The notes beneath the pieces are model-generated. The model was not told where the DNA came from. It saw only the letters and a program-made list of their open reading frames with translations, and made no database searches. This document shows positions 25,908-37,900 of a DNA stretch of 64,000 nt, one piece after another. The DNA is taken from contig JAVTLE010000003.1 of assembly GCA_033439295.1 (NCBI GenBank), positions 1,116,001-1,180,000 of the forward strand. The letters run 5' to 3'. This stretch comes from Deuterostichococcus epilithicus (taxonomy: Eukaryota > Chlorophyta > Trebouxiophyceae > Prasiolales > Stichococcaceae). The first letter of the stretch is position 1, and each line of letters begins with the position of its first letter. The translations under genes and the position numbers were made by a program.

Positions 25908-28039
25908 ATGGTCTTTCTGTACACATCTGTCAGCGGACTACAAACTGCTCTCAGCCAGTTGCATGTGCCATGTGGACAATTGTCGCCGTCATGCCGCAGA
26001 GCATGTAGGCATGCGTCGAGTCAGCTCTGCAATCGGAGAACTAAGCATGAGCTGAGAAACAATGTCGCGCTTGGAATCACACGGAGGTCAAGATCCCGAT
26101 CATGCGGCAGCGGCAGCGGCAGCGGCAGCGACAGTGGCATCGTCTGTTCATTGGCGCAGCAGGTCACTCTACAGGCCAGCTTTCAGGAGGATGCCTACGA
26201 CCTGCTGGCTGACCGCGTCCTTAGCTCAGCACAGCCACCCACAAGGTAAGGAGCTGGTGCAGCAAACTTTCTTGTTGGGTGCATCAAGGACTGGCATTTT
26301 TCAGGGAGCGTGGTTGGACACTGCGCCCTCAGCCTACATGCCTGAATGCCTCGCCGGCCAACGATTGCGAGTCCTGCCGCTGCAGCCAGTTACTTAGCGA
26401 GGCTCAGGCACGGCGGCGGGTCAAATAGCAGGCCAAATCCTTCACGTGCAGTCCCAGCGGCGCACCGGGCGCCTGGTGCCTGTGCAGGCACATCGTGGGG
26501 ATTGCCGGCGTGCCGGGCAGCGGCAAGACCACCGCTGCGGCGGAGGTGGCCCGCCGCCTGAACGAGAGGCGCGCCGCGGCCGGCGAGGCCACGCCCAGCG
26601 CCATTGCGGTGCCCATGGACGGTGCTGCCTCCCTGCGCTCCGACGTGCCCTTGCATGAGCAGCCAGTGTGGCTGCGGCCGTGGCCCTGATCGTCTTGCAG
26701 CCCTGATGACACACTATAGTTCAGTGCCCTGCGGCTTGGAGGCCAGATGCCAGGGGAGATGAAGGGCACCTGCACACCAGGGACTCTTGCCTACAGCCAG
26801 TTTGCACCGGAGCTCCAGGAAAGAACCTGAAATCACGTTGTGTACCTGGCGTGCGCCGCAGGGTTCCACTACTACAGGCGGGAGCTGGATGCAATGCCGG
26901 ACCCGGCGGCAATGCATGCGCGGCGCGGCGCTCACTGGACCTTCAACGCTCCCGCCTTCTTGGCGGCCATGCGTCGGGTGCGGCGCTTTTCTGCTGCTGA
27001 TGCACGCGCAAATGCATTCAGGATGACTTCGCTGTCTCACGCTATTCGTTCTCGGCAGCACTTGGCGCGCCTGCGTTCGGGCGGGTGCCCCATGAGAAGG
27101 AGATGGATCGCGGTCACGAACAACCTCAGCCGAGTTCGATGCCGCGATGCAGGGACTTTATGCAATATCTCAGAGGTTTTGAAGTCCGTGTGCGTCTGCC
27201 GCAGGTGCGGACGGAGGGCGAGGTGGTCCTGCCATCGTTTCAGCACGGGGTTGGCGATCCCGTCGAGAAAGACATCCGGGTGGCGCCGCACCACACCCTC
27301 GTCATGGTGGAGGGCAACTACCTGCTGCTGGGTGGGGGTGTATATATACTATACCTCGCATTGTGTTTCTTTTATTGGCGGGAAAACTTGGTGGCGGGGA
27401 GCTCAATCTGCAGCATCAGCACATGAGAGAGTGGGCTTTGGTACCTTCACCGTTCAGCTGTGTACCCAGCGTATCGGGGCTTGCTGCTGAGGTTGCAGAC
27501 TGCTGAGTTGCAGACGAGGCGCCGTGGGACGAGCTGGCGGCGCTGTTCGACGACAGCTGGTATGTGGACTGCGACATCGACACCGCCATGCAACGGGTGT
27601 ACGAGCGCCAGGTGCCCCCGCCGCACCACATTCCAGCATGTGCTGTTGCCTTTCTCTCGCCAGCAGGATGCAGACATGTGGCAGCTCTGGCGCGCAGTCT
27701 TGCTGCTGCTGCTGCCGCCGCCGCCGCGCTCTTTCTGTCAAACTCATCGATGAAGGAGCCAGGATTCGGCGCGGGTATTCCGAAGGCCTAGCCTCGAGGG
27801 CGTCCCAAGCGGCAAGGGGCAGAGAGCAGTAACGATGCCATGCAGAAAGCGTCAGCTGTGTTCTGGCGCAGGTGGGTGACGGCAGGGACCCAGACACTGT
27901 GCGGCGCCGCGTCAACAGCAACGATCGCCCCAATGCGGAGCTCATTCGGGCCTCGTCCCGGCACCGCGCGGCGGTCATCGTGCTGTCCGCGCCATTCAAG
28001 TCTGGTACACTGGTGGGAAAGGCGGCGTCGGCACGATGA
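25908..28039 (+). CDS. Phosphoribulokinase/uridine-kinase-like P-loop kinase
   Basis: Exons: about 25908-26245 (EDAYDLLADRVLSSAQPPTR at the end), 26488-26621, 26862-26977, 27205-27331, 27514-27611 and 27872-28039. Joined: HIVGIAGVPGSGKTTAAAEV (Walker A GVPGSGKT), AIAVPMDG|FHYYRRELDAMP, GAHWTFNAPAFLAAMRR, VVLPSFQHGVGDPVEKDI, TLVMVEGNYLLL|DEAPWDEL, FDDSWYVDCDIDTAMQRVYE, then VGDGRDPDTVRRRVNSNDRP and NAELI. This is the layout of the PRK/uridine-kinase-like family of small-molecule kinases. MDGFHYY supplies the acidic residue after strand 2, and ERQ..RRRVNSND resembles the lid and adenine-binding tail. The phosphate acceptor is unknown. The N-terminus before QVTLQASF is uncertain; the in-frame ATG at 25908 would give a Ser/Arg-rich leader with a short GS repeat. 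It converges on the MIOX-like gene. Confidence 0.8.
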
Positions 28040-29103
28040 CGGGGAGGAAATGGGGAGGAGGTGTAGCATCTGTAAGAAGCCAAGAAGGTCTGCGCATACA
28101 TGACAGATGGTCCTGATGGAAGTACAGGTGAGATTCACATCGTTACAATCCATGTCAGGGGAACACGCAAGGCAATTCAAATGCAGACAATTGGCATCCT
28201 TTGCCACCGAAATAGTCTCCCCCTGAATACTGGTCCTCATCAAAATCAGTGCAGCTCAGCCCCCTGAGCGCTGCAAGTGCCTCAGGCGCAGCACGGCGTC
28301 ACAATCGCCGCCTCAGCCTGGACAAAAGGGATGTCAGGCCTGTCACCAGACCAGAGACCCACACCCTCATCAAAACAAATCCGCAGACCGATTGGCAAAC
28401 CATCCTCAGGCTCGCAAATCGGAAGGCAAGATGGATACGCCGACTCGACCTGCAGCTTTTCGTGTACGATCGCCCCAAGATGGTTCCGCTCGTCCGACCG
28501 GCACACATGCCAGTCGCCATTGCCGCAGAAGCAGAACCCTACCCGAATTCGTTCATTGCGTGTGGTCTGAACACCGCCTTCCCTGTGCGGCAAGTCCCAG
28601 TCACCCGCAAAGCCCCCCGCGAATCAAGCTGCATCATGAACCAGGCGCCACAAAGCCCAGTGTAAGATATTCTCTCTCGAAGCTCCTCCACTTTCGCACT
28701 TCCACATTGTCCCAAAAAAGACATCCGCTCCTCTCTTCCCGCCAAGCCCAGCAGATGTGTGGGCGACGTCCGCCAGCAGGAGCACATGACCGCGGGGCAC
28801 CGCTGCACATCGTGCGCACACGGGCAGTGCCGCGTGGCATGTGGCCATGCTGGCGGCTGCTCAGTACTTCTGCGCCGGTCTGAAGTGATATCTCTCTCTC
28901 GTTGCCTTCGTGTTCTGCGACGCCACGCAGCCCCGCGCCGCTGCCGCCCGCATGCCAGCCGCCCTCGTCGTGACCGGGCAGGCGCAGCCACGGACGCATC
29001 CGAGCAAGACGTGACCCGCCCGCCCGCCGGCAGCGGCCTGCCAGCCCCCATTGGCACAGCGCCTGCCGGCGCCTGCGCCGGCTGGTTCAGGATTTACCGG
29101 CGC
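28040..29103. other. Convergent intergenic region with unassigned frames
   Basis: About 1 kb between two convergent genes. A reverse-strand frame at 28282-28593 (GFCFCGNGDWHVCRSDERNH..) and others at 28540-29050 are open, but they lack ATG starts in frame, recognisable domains or a consistent intron pattern. I cannot support a gene. Confidence 0.4.
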
Positions 29104-32100
29104 CTACCAGCGCAGCGGCCCTGCCGGCAGGTATTTGGCGAGCAGCGCAGCGTAGTGACACTGCAGGGCCTCCCCGTCCAGCCGCCCCGGCAGCTCCACC
29201 TTCCTGTACGCCAGCAGCTCCTGCACCCACCAAAGACAGGGCCAGGTCACAGGCGCTGCAGGGTGGTCTGCAGCCGCCGCACTTCAGGGGGGCTGCCAAG
29301 CCGCGTTTGTGGACGCCCCAGCTCACGACCCGGCACACACAGGAGACCACCGCTATGCCCCGACAAGCAAGATGGCCAACAATGCTCCGACACTTGCACC
29401 AAGCCAAGGGGGCTACAGGGGTGCTTGGCGTACCTGGAACTGCACGAGCCATGGCAGCATGGAGCGGTCGAAGTCGTCCAGCAGCTGGCTGTACTCGCCG
29501 TCTGCCAGAGTGCGGAACTTGGCGTGCCGCAGCAGCCACAGCGTCGGCGCCGGCAGGCTCTCGCCTGCATTGGCGGACAGCACCATGTGCAGGTACTCTG
29601 GGCCTGCGGACACAGGTCGAGGGGTTGTCAGTGTTCGGTCTGGGACCAGGCATTTGGTCTGGGAGCAAGCAACCATCCCATACGCTGAGGTTGCTAGGTG
29701 CAGGGGCCTGCGGCACACCCGACAGCCCTGCCGCCGGCAGTCACCCAGCAGCAGATGCGCACCATGCACAACGGGCCTCCCAGTTCGCGCGACTGCCAGA
29801 GCCAGGCGAGCCATGCGACTGTGACGAGCGCGCACCTCCCCAGGACATGAGCACGTTGCTCAGGCCGCAGCCGCGGGCGTACATCCCGGTGGGCGTGTTG
29901 TACATGCGCCGCCGGCGGTCCGGGTTGACGCAGAAGTACTCGCTGGCGGTGATGCCCTGCGAGTGCTGGCAGCCCACCGGGAAGCTCTCGCCGCACACCG
30001 CCCACTGCGCCTCGCTGCCAAACCTGCAGGACGGGTGTGGTGGGTCGCTGGGTCAGCCCGGAGCACTCCACAGGCAGACTGCGGAACCCAGTTTGGCAGC
30101 GGCAACGTTGCAAGGCTGTTGCCTTGCAAAGCTCAGGCCGGCCGTGGCCTTGGGGGCTGCGGGCGGAAGGAGGGCAAGGAGGCAGGGGGAGGGCGGGCTC
30201 ACGTTGGGTGGGCCAGCAGCTTGCCGAGGCCATGCATGAGGCCCGCAAGGTGTAGCCACTCTGCGTGCGGGTGCGCCAGTCGGCACGCCTGCGCGAACGT
30301 GGTGTGGCCTCTCAGCAGCAGCTGCGCACTGCAGCAACACTGGCAAGTCGGCGGGTGCCACCACAGCAGTGTGGAGAGGCGGGCAGGAGCAGGCGTTGTT
30401 GCCAGCGGCCAGGGGCTGCTTGGATGGGTGATGGACAGGGGACCCACCATTTGCTGGGTGCAGTAAGGGGACACGTCTGCTGGTCACAGCATGAAACATC
30501 ACCAACCCACCTCGGCGGTCTGGAACGCATGCTCCATGAGGCCGAGGCCGCCTGCGGCGGCGCCGTCGCCGTCGAGCAACGGCGTCTCAAACTCCCGCAG
30601 GGTGTCCAGTGCCGCGAGCGCCTGCGCATGGCACAGCAGATCAAGATGAGGGAACGCTATTACATCAGGTGTATACAATTACACAAGTCTCCGGCACCTG
30701 GCAGCACGTTGCCAACTGGTGGCCAGGGCATGTGTCTGCACTGCCAACACTGTGTGTCAAGGCAGCCACAGATGTGCGTCGGACAGCCGAATATGCGTGG
30801 GAGGTGAAGGGGGCACCTCTGGGATAGTCATGAGTGCCTTGTCCAGCTGCGCATACGAATTTGCCTGGCGCCGCACAAAGTCGACCGTCTGCCGGGCGTG
30901 GTTAAGCCGCCAGAACAGCTGCAACGCCGCCTGCCCCTCGCTCAGGCACGCCCACTTGCGCAGGCCGGCTGCCGGAGCGCTGCCCTGTCACAGGGCAACA
31001 CAGGCAGCGTCAGAGCACTGCTGACATGAAAGTGGCCTGCACGACCGCTAGATGGTGATCTTGACCGGTGCTCTTTCTCAATTCTCGTCCACAAGCCCCA
31101 GCCTGGTGACAAGTTGCGTCAGCGCGAGAAGCAGTGGGACGGCGTAAGGGATTAGGGCCTGGCAGATGCGCCCGATGGCCAAACGATGTTTGAACGATGT
31201 ATTGTCTTAGGCCTAACAAATTCCCGCACCTGCTTGCGCAGCAGGGAGCCAAGGGCGTCGCCGTCCACAGCGGACGTCACCGCGGCCGTTGTGGTGGGGG
31301 ACAGCGGCGGCGGGTAGCGTTCCACAGGCATGGACGCCGCCTTCATGGGGCCACCGGATGGCAGCGGCCGCACCAGCAGCATCGGGCAGCCGCTGTCGCC
31401 GCAGCAGTCGGCATCCATCAGTGCCGCATCCCGTCGGCTCAGGCTGCCGTCATGGCTGACAAAGCTGCCATTGCCGCTGGCAACGCTGCCGCCAGCAACG
31501 CTGCCGCCGCCGGCGCTGCTGCCACCGGCGCTGTCGCCCGTGCGCACAGAGTCGAAGCTGCAGTGCGTGTGCGGGGCGCTGTCCGAGCGCGGCAGCTGCG
31601 AGGCCGACACCCGAGAGCGGTCCGAGGCGCTGCTGTCGGCTGCGGCGCCATCCAGGGATGAGCGCCCCCGACTGCCGGGACCCCCATGGTCCATGGAGCT
31701 GCGGCCCTGGCTGCTGCTGGAGTGGTCCAGGGACGAGCGGTTGGAGGAGGTTCCCCCGCCGCCGGACACCGACATGCTGACGCCGGAGGTGCTGCGCGCG
31801 GTCACCGGCGCTGTGGCGCCAAAGGCGCTGAACGCGGAGCGGCGGCTGCCAGGCCAGGCGCTGGACAGTGCGGCTTCGGCGGCGGTGGCGGCCGCGGCGA
31901 CAGCGCCGCTACAAGGGCGCTGGGGCAGGGGCTCGGTAGCCGCGTCCGGTGTCGGCGGCTGCTGCGGGCCGGGCTTGCTGCAGGCGAAAGCGCCTGAGGA
32001 GCCGGCCTTGAGATGGTCAACAACAGACGTGCGGCCGCAGATTGACGCCGGCAGGACGCACGACTGCGTCGTGGGGAATGAGCGGTTCAGCGCCGCCCGC

Positions 32101-32284
32101 ACAGGGTTGTCTGCCTCAAGTGGCGTGCTGCTGGCGGCCGGCCTGCCGCCGCTGCCGATGGTGGCGCGGCGGAAGCGCCCGGCGAGCAGAACTTCTGACT
32201 GAAAGCTGTTTGCCGACGGCTGCTGCGGCTGCTGCTGCTCCTGCTTCTGACCACAGCTGCCGGGCTCGCGCGCCTCGTGCACCA
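29104..32284 (-). CDS. Myo-inositol oxygenase homologue with lost metal ligands and a Ser-rich N-terminus
   Basis: Exons (5' to 3'): 32286-31230, 30984-30817, 30621-30511, 30321-30203, 30023-29836, 29603-29434, 29220-29104. The fold is clear: LNHARQTVDFVRRQANSYAQ, ALAALDTLREFETPLL, LMEHAFQTAE|LLLRG, WLHLAGLMHGLGKLLAHPT|F, QWAVCGESFPVGC, CGLSNVLMSWG|GPEYLHMV, LLDDFDRSMLPWLVQFQ| and a C-terminal HYAALLAKYLPAGPLRW. Active enzymes use six di-iron ligands. Here the HAFQTAE His, the first His of the HD pair and the His of LLRHAKF remain. The Asp of HD is Gly (MHGLG), the His of WGHDEY is Gly (WGGPEY) and the C-terminal Asp (FDLYTK) is Leu (LLAYRK). An oxygenase reaction is therefore doubtful. The first exon encodes about 350 residues rich in Ser/Gly, with RSSLDH, RSSMDH and RSSLDG repeats. 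Its start (MVHEAREPG) is tentative. Confidence 0.8.
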
Positions 32285-34002
32285 TCCTGTAGGTGATGCG
32301 GCAGTGAGTAGGCAGAAAAGATAGACCAGTGCGTTCGTGGTGCAGAGAGACACACAAACGGATGAAAAACGTCGCAGAGCATACTCGTCGTAGAGCAGGA
32401 TAAGAACGGCTGCCGAGGAGCTCGAAGAAACGTCATCTCAGCACTGTCGCCAGGTTGTGCGAAACGGCTCCTCGACGTGGGGCACTCGACCGGAAAGGCA
32501 ACATCAACAGTTTTTTGGGCGCTGTGGCAGAGCGCCAGCCTGCCGAGCGCCATTTCGGAACGCGCTAAGGTGCCAGAATGGGCCTCGTTGTGGCTGCTCA
32601 CCTGAGCTCCTCTGCTCCGGCGCTGGCGAGGGCCAGGCGGAGGGCGGCCGCCGAAAGGCCTTGCGCGCCACTGGTCTCCTTCCGGAAACGCTGGCTGCCC
32701 GCCCTGCTGCACGCATCGAACACCGCTCCCACCGGCCCTACAAGACGACGGACGAACAGCTCGCATCAGGATGGGGCTGCTCGCCTGCACCAGCCCCTGC
32801 AGGGCCGCGCGACGGGTACGACGGGTACGGCGAAGCGATCGAGTGGTCTTCGCCTGGCGCGGCTTGCGCCCGTCGGGGTTGCAGGGGAGTACCGCTTTGA
32901 GTGCCTCCTCAAGCAAGAAAAGCCAGGCCGCTTCCAGACTGCCGCCGTGCTACAGTGGCGGACCGGCCCGCACGGTGCTGCATGATAATGCTCCGTATCG
33001 CCGTGTAGGCCGCGCTGCGGAAAGTATACAGGCGCTTATTGGGCGTCCATGACATCACTTTGCCGTGGTGCAAATTTCTCGCACCTGTGTTGGCGGGCAG
33101 CCAGCACGGCGTCAGCGCGTGCGCAGGGCTGTGCAGGTCCGTCGTCGAGCAGGAACGCCGCATGACTGTGCGCACTGTACAGCCTGCACGTCACAGTGTG
33201 ACGGCAGGCGTAGGCCCCACAATGTGGAGCGACTCGCAGCGACGTTGCAGCGGCGGCTGCTTAGCTGCACTGGGGTACACCAAGGCACTACGAGTGGAAG
33301 CTTGCGTCCACGGAGTTCAAGGAACGAGCAGCACGCGGAAAGGTCGCTGCGGCAAATCGGGTCTGGATGAAAAGTGCAATGCAGAGAGTCCCTGTTCGGT
33401 CTGGTTTGAACAGGACTAGAATTCCGGGACTACTGATTGGCATCAGAGTACAGAAGACGCACATTCTCAGATGAGGAATCTTTAGTCATGGGGCGTATCC
33501 AATTCCAGCCACTGGACGGCTGACCATGACTTCTGTGGCTACCTTTCTTCTCTTCTGTGGCTGCGCAATCCTCCCATACAACCTCCGGCGTACTTCCAGC
33601 CCATCACAAGACCATGCCAGTATTCATGAAGCGCAGCTTGCCCGACCATGCAGAAATGCAATGTGATGTCCCTAAAAATCCCCTGGCCTCCGTGTGGTCG
33701 CCGATGCAACATCGCGCCGCAGCCAGCCATGTGCGGCTGTAGCACTGCCAGCGACACTCGCTCATGGGGGGCAGCCATCCGATCCGGTGCTGCTGGCGGC
33801 AGCCACGGCCGCTTACACGAGCGGCGGCTGGCAGTGTGCTGCGCTATTGCAGCGCCTGCGGCATCACGAGGAGGAGGCACTCATGCCGGTGGCACTGGGC
33901 AGGTGGCTCAAAGCCCCACATCGCAAGAGGACAGGCACCATCAATACACCGCACAATAAGGACAAGCTGACAGGGGGAGCGCACCTGGCAAAAAGCAGCA
34001 GT
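32285..34002. other. Intergenic region, MIOX-like upstream / H+-PPase 3' flank
   Basis: It contains unassigned frames on both strands (e.g. 32116-32916 minus, 32578-32985 plus, 33539-33880 minus). None has a recognisable domain. Part of it could be 5' exons of the MIOX-like gene. Confidence 0.35.
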
Positions 34003-34896
34003 CTAGAAGTGGTTGAGCAGGCGGAACACCAGGCCGTCCGCAGTGTGCGCCTGAACACACAGCAGCATGCCAGAGTCAATCCATCTTGGCTATACACAGC
34101 AGCACCATGCTTTGCAAATGGCTTCCCTAAGAATCGGGAATCGGAACGCAGTAAACTCAGAGTTTGAGTGATGCAATCGAAGGCCGAGGGGTGATTGAGG
34201 AGCAATGTCCTGAGGTTTCGCACCAGGAAGAAGGGCGCCAGCACCAGGGACTCCACTGCCATCAGCTTGATCAAAATGTTGTTGCTGCAGGCGTCAAAAG
34301 GGCACACATTGGCCTCTGATTGTCTTTGCAGTTAACTACGACTAAGCTTCTACAGAGTGGGTTGGCTGATTGCAAACCGCACAGGCAAGCACACAGAACA
34401 GAGCGGATGACGGAGGCGGCAGGTGAAGGGACGCACGAGGGGCCGCTGGTGTCCTTAAGGGGGTCACCGACCTGCAGCATCGACAGATATGCACGGTCAA
34501 CCAGCGGATCAGAACGTCTGATCCGATGAGGAAGTAACATGCGGCAGTATACGAGCATGTTAAGTCGGCTGCTTGGACAGCTGCGACGGCGCTGTCTGTG
34601 GCAGGACGCACCGTGTCACCGATGACGGCGGCGTGGTGGCAGTCGGAGCCCTTACCGCCCAGGGTGCGGGCGTGCTCGCTGGCGCCGGCCTGCGGGTGGC
34701 GAGGTCACACATCAGCACAGTGTGTACGTACTGGAACAGAACAAAGGATGTGCTGCGCCACATGCACTACATGCACGACCACCAAGCATCTCTGTGTCTC
34801 AAGCCAATGGTCGAGCAGAGCGCCTAGGCGTGGCACGAACCAGGAGCAGATCTGTCAGCGCCTGCAGGCCAGATTCGAAGGTTACGCACCTCGACA

Positions 34897-34927
<31 letters not shown>

Positions 34928-37900
34928 TGTTGGACATGGACACGGCCATCTGCACACCGGAGACCAGGGCGCCGGACAGCACGCCGGCCAGGGCGCGGGT
35001 GCCGAACAGGGTGCCGACCACGATGGGGGTCAGGATGACCAGCGCGCCAGGGGCGATCATCTCCTCCAGGGACGCCTACGGATGGACGTTGGGATTCTGT
35101 TTCAGCACACTGAGCCGTGCCTTCCGAGAGAAGAACTGGTCTTTTCAGTATGAGTTGCATTGGACTTCACAGCTGCGGTGCACGTTGTTCGTAAACCATG
35201 TGAGGACGGTCAGTGCAGAAACGGTCGATGTTCAGAGCTGTTGCGGAGCGGACGGATCCTTGCTTGGCAGGCCCCCATGGCACAGGCGATTGCAGCAAGT
35301 CGCAGAGTGCAGCAGCGGCACACCTTGGTGGAGATCTCGACGCAGCGCTTGTAGTCGGGGCGGGCGGTGCCCTCCATGAGGCCGGCGATGGTGTTGAACT
35401 GCTGGCGGACCTCCTCCACCATGGCCAGCGCCGCCTTGCCCACGCTCTTCATTGTCATGCTGCTGAACCAGTACGGCAGCATGGCGCCGATCAGCAGGCC
35501 AGCGAACACCTGCGCGCATCATGCCCGCGGCCAGTCAGAGGAGCCGTATATCCCGACGTGCAGGCTCCTGTACCGGTGACCCTGCAGCATGGCACCTCAT
35601 GAAGATGTTGTGGGGTGTCACCTCCTGAAGACGTTGTGGGATGGCACCCACTGCAGGATGTGACCCACGACATGAGTTCAACAGGGGAGGTGGAGTCACA
35701 GAGGCCATATGACAGTGACAAGGCAGCACCTCAGGGTCCAGAATGGAGGAGTCGGCGATGGTGATCTTGGCGCGGGTCACGTAGGCGCCGAACAGGGCCA
35801 GGGACACAAGGGCGGCGGAGCCAATGGCGAAACCCTGCACGGAGCAAGAAGCACGATGAGCCACGGATCTGGACCTCAGTCTTCCGTCCTGCCTTGAGTC
35901 CGCTGACACCAGCTGGACCCGTCAGCATGCATGCACAACCTGCTGCAACCCTGCGCAGTCACAGGCTGCATCTGTTCCAGGACACTGACCTTGCCAATGG
36001 CGGCGGTGGTGTTGCCGGCAGCATCCAGGGCGTCGGTGCGGGCGCGGATGTCCTCACCCATGGCGGCCATCTCGGCAATGCCGCCGGCGTTGTCAGAGAT
36101 GGGGCCGTACGCATCGATGGCCAGGCCTGCATGGTGCCACTGACATGTGAGCCAGATGCCCTCCACAGCTGCAATGGGGCCGACCTAACTCGAGAGCATG
36201 TCGGGTCTGAGGACTCAGTAAAACGACTAGCATCATGATTATAATCATGTTTGCTCGGCTGGCGCCTGGTGATGAGCACCGACGTCTCATGGTTGCATCC
36301 TCGCCTTGGAGACAGGCGTGTGAGAACTACGACGGCTGCAGAGGCACGATCAGGTGGGGGTGCGTGTGGGCTCACCGGTGGCGAGTGTGCCCAGCATGCC
36401 GATGGCGGCGCAGGCAACGCCGTACATGTTGGCCAGGGAGAAGGAGACGTAGATGATGATGGCCAGAATGATGGAGGGCACAATGCACGACTGGTAGCCG
36501 AGTGCCAGGCCAAAGATGATGTTGGTGGACGCGCCCGTGCGGCAGGCCTCCGCCACGGTCTGCGCGCATGATGCTGATGTATGAGCTGTGTTGAGTGTCG
36601 GAGGCCTTGCTCGCGATTCGGCAGACACTGCAGGACGTGAGCCCATGGTGATGGACTCTGCTCGAGGCTTCCTGCTGGTCCTGGGCACCCTTGGGGTCGA
36701 GTGTTGTCAAGGGGCACCTTCACAGGCTGGTAGCGGTTGGAGGTGTAGTACTCTGTAGCGATGCCAATGATGAGGCCGCCCCACAGGCCGGACGCGACGG
36801 CGATGAACAGGTGCCAGTTCTTGACGACGCGGTCGGGGTCGTTGGTGAAGATGCCGGTGAACTCGTGCGGCAGCGCAAAGTAGGACACGACAAACACGAC
36901 CTGCGGCAGAGTATGGAAGTTGTTGAGTTACAGTGCATCTTGACAAGGAAAGCGCAGCAGCACAGCAGCATCAAGGCCTAGCGCCGCTTGATCCTGAGCT
37001 GCAGGCATTTACATGTGATTGCCGCCTGACAAGCCAAGCCGTGCAGCTGAACTTCCTCAGCAGACTGTGGTTGGCTGACATCGTAGTAGGCCTTGCTGCA
37101 TGCACAGACAGCGCACCGGGGTCATGATGGCTGTGGACACGATGAGCTGGTTCTTGAGCGTGCTCTCAATCTCGTCGACGACACGGGCAGGACGGAGGTC
37201 GGTGGCCAGCAGCGTGGTCAGCAGGCACACGACGATGCCAGCGGCCGTCAGCAGCAGAGGGTAGGACATGGCGGTCCAAGAGTGGCTGGCGCCCAGCGAC
37301 GAGACAGACGACACCTAGAGACGACATTCGAGACTGTTTAGATTGAGCTTCAAAAGGCTCGTCTGATGCATTGCCATGGGCTGCTCCGCAAATTGCGTGT
37401 CTGCGGCGCCACTCGAGATCAGCTGTGCTGTGCAGCCACATGCAGGCATAACAGAGCCATGCTGTGCAGACAGATGCAGGCATAACAGAAAATTTCTGCG
37501 CCAGCAAGGGTATCTCACCACGAGGGCGGCGCAGGTGGACTCGGCAAAAGAGCCGAACAAGTCAGAGCCCATGCCGGCAATGTCACCGACATTGTCGCCG
37601 ACGTTGTCTGCAGCGACATACCCAAGGCGCGTTGGGATGGCTTCAGTGTTGATGGGACAGACAACGTAGTGCAGCAAGATGCAACGAAAGCACATGCCAG
37701 CTGGATGAGGCTGCGCGCACCGGCAATGACGGCGGGGTTGCGGGGGTCGTCCTCGGGGATGTCCTGAGAGAGTAGAAGATCATTTTAACCCATGAGGTTC
37801 TGAATCCTGAAGCTGAGGCAGCTTGCACAACCTGGTCATGTAGGACCACCGACTCGCAGACAGTCAGCGCAAAGTAGAAGAGAACACCTTCTCAATCTTG

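Noticed and set aside
28282-28999. Reverse-strand frames with Cys/His (GFCFCGNGDWHVC, PVCARCAAVPRGHVLL) suggestive of a retroelement zinc-binding domain
   Set aside because: No reverse transcriptase, integrase or terminal repeats nearby, no ATG in the longest frame, and no consistent intron structure.
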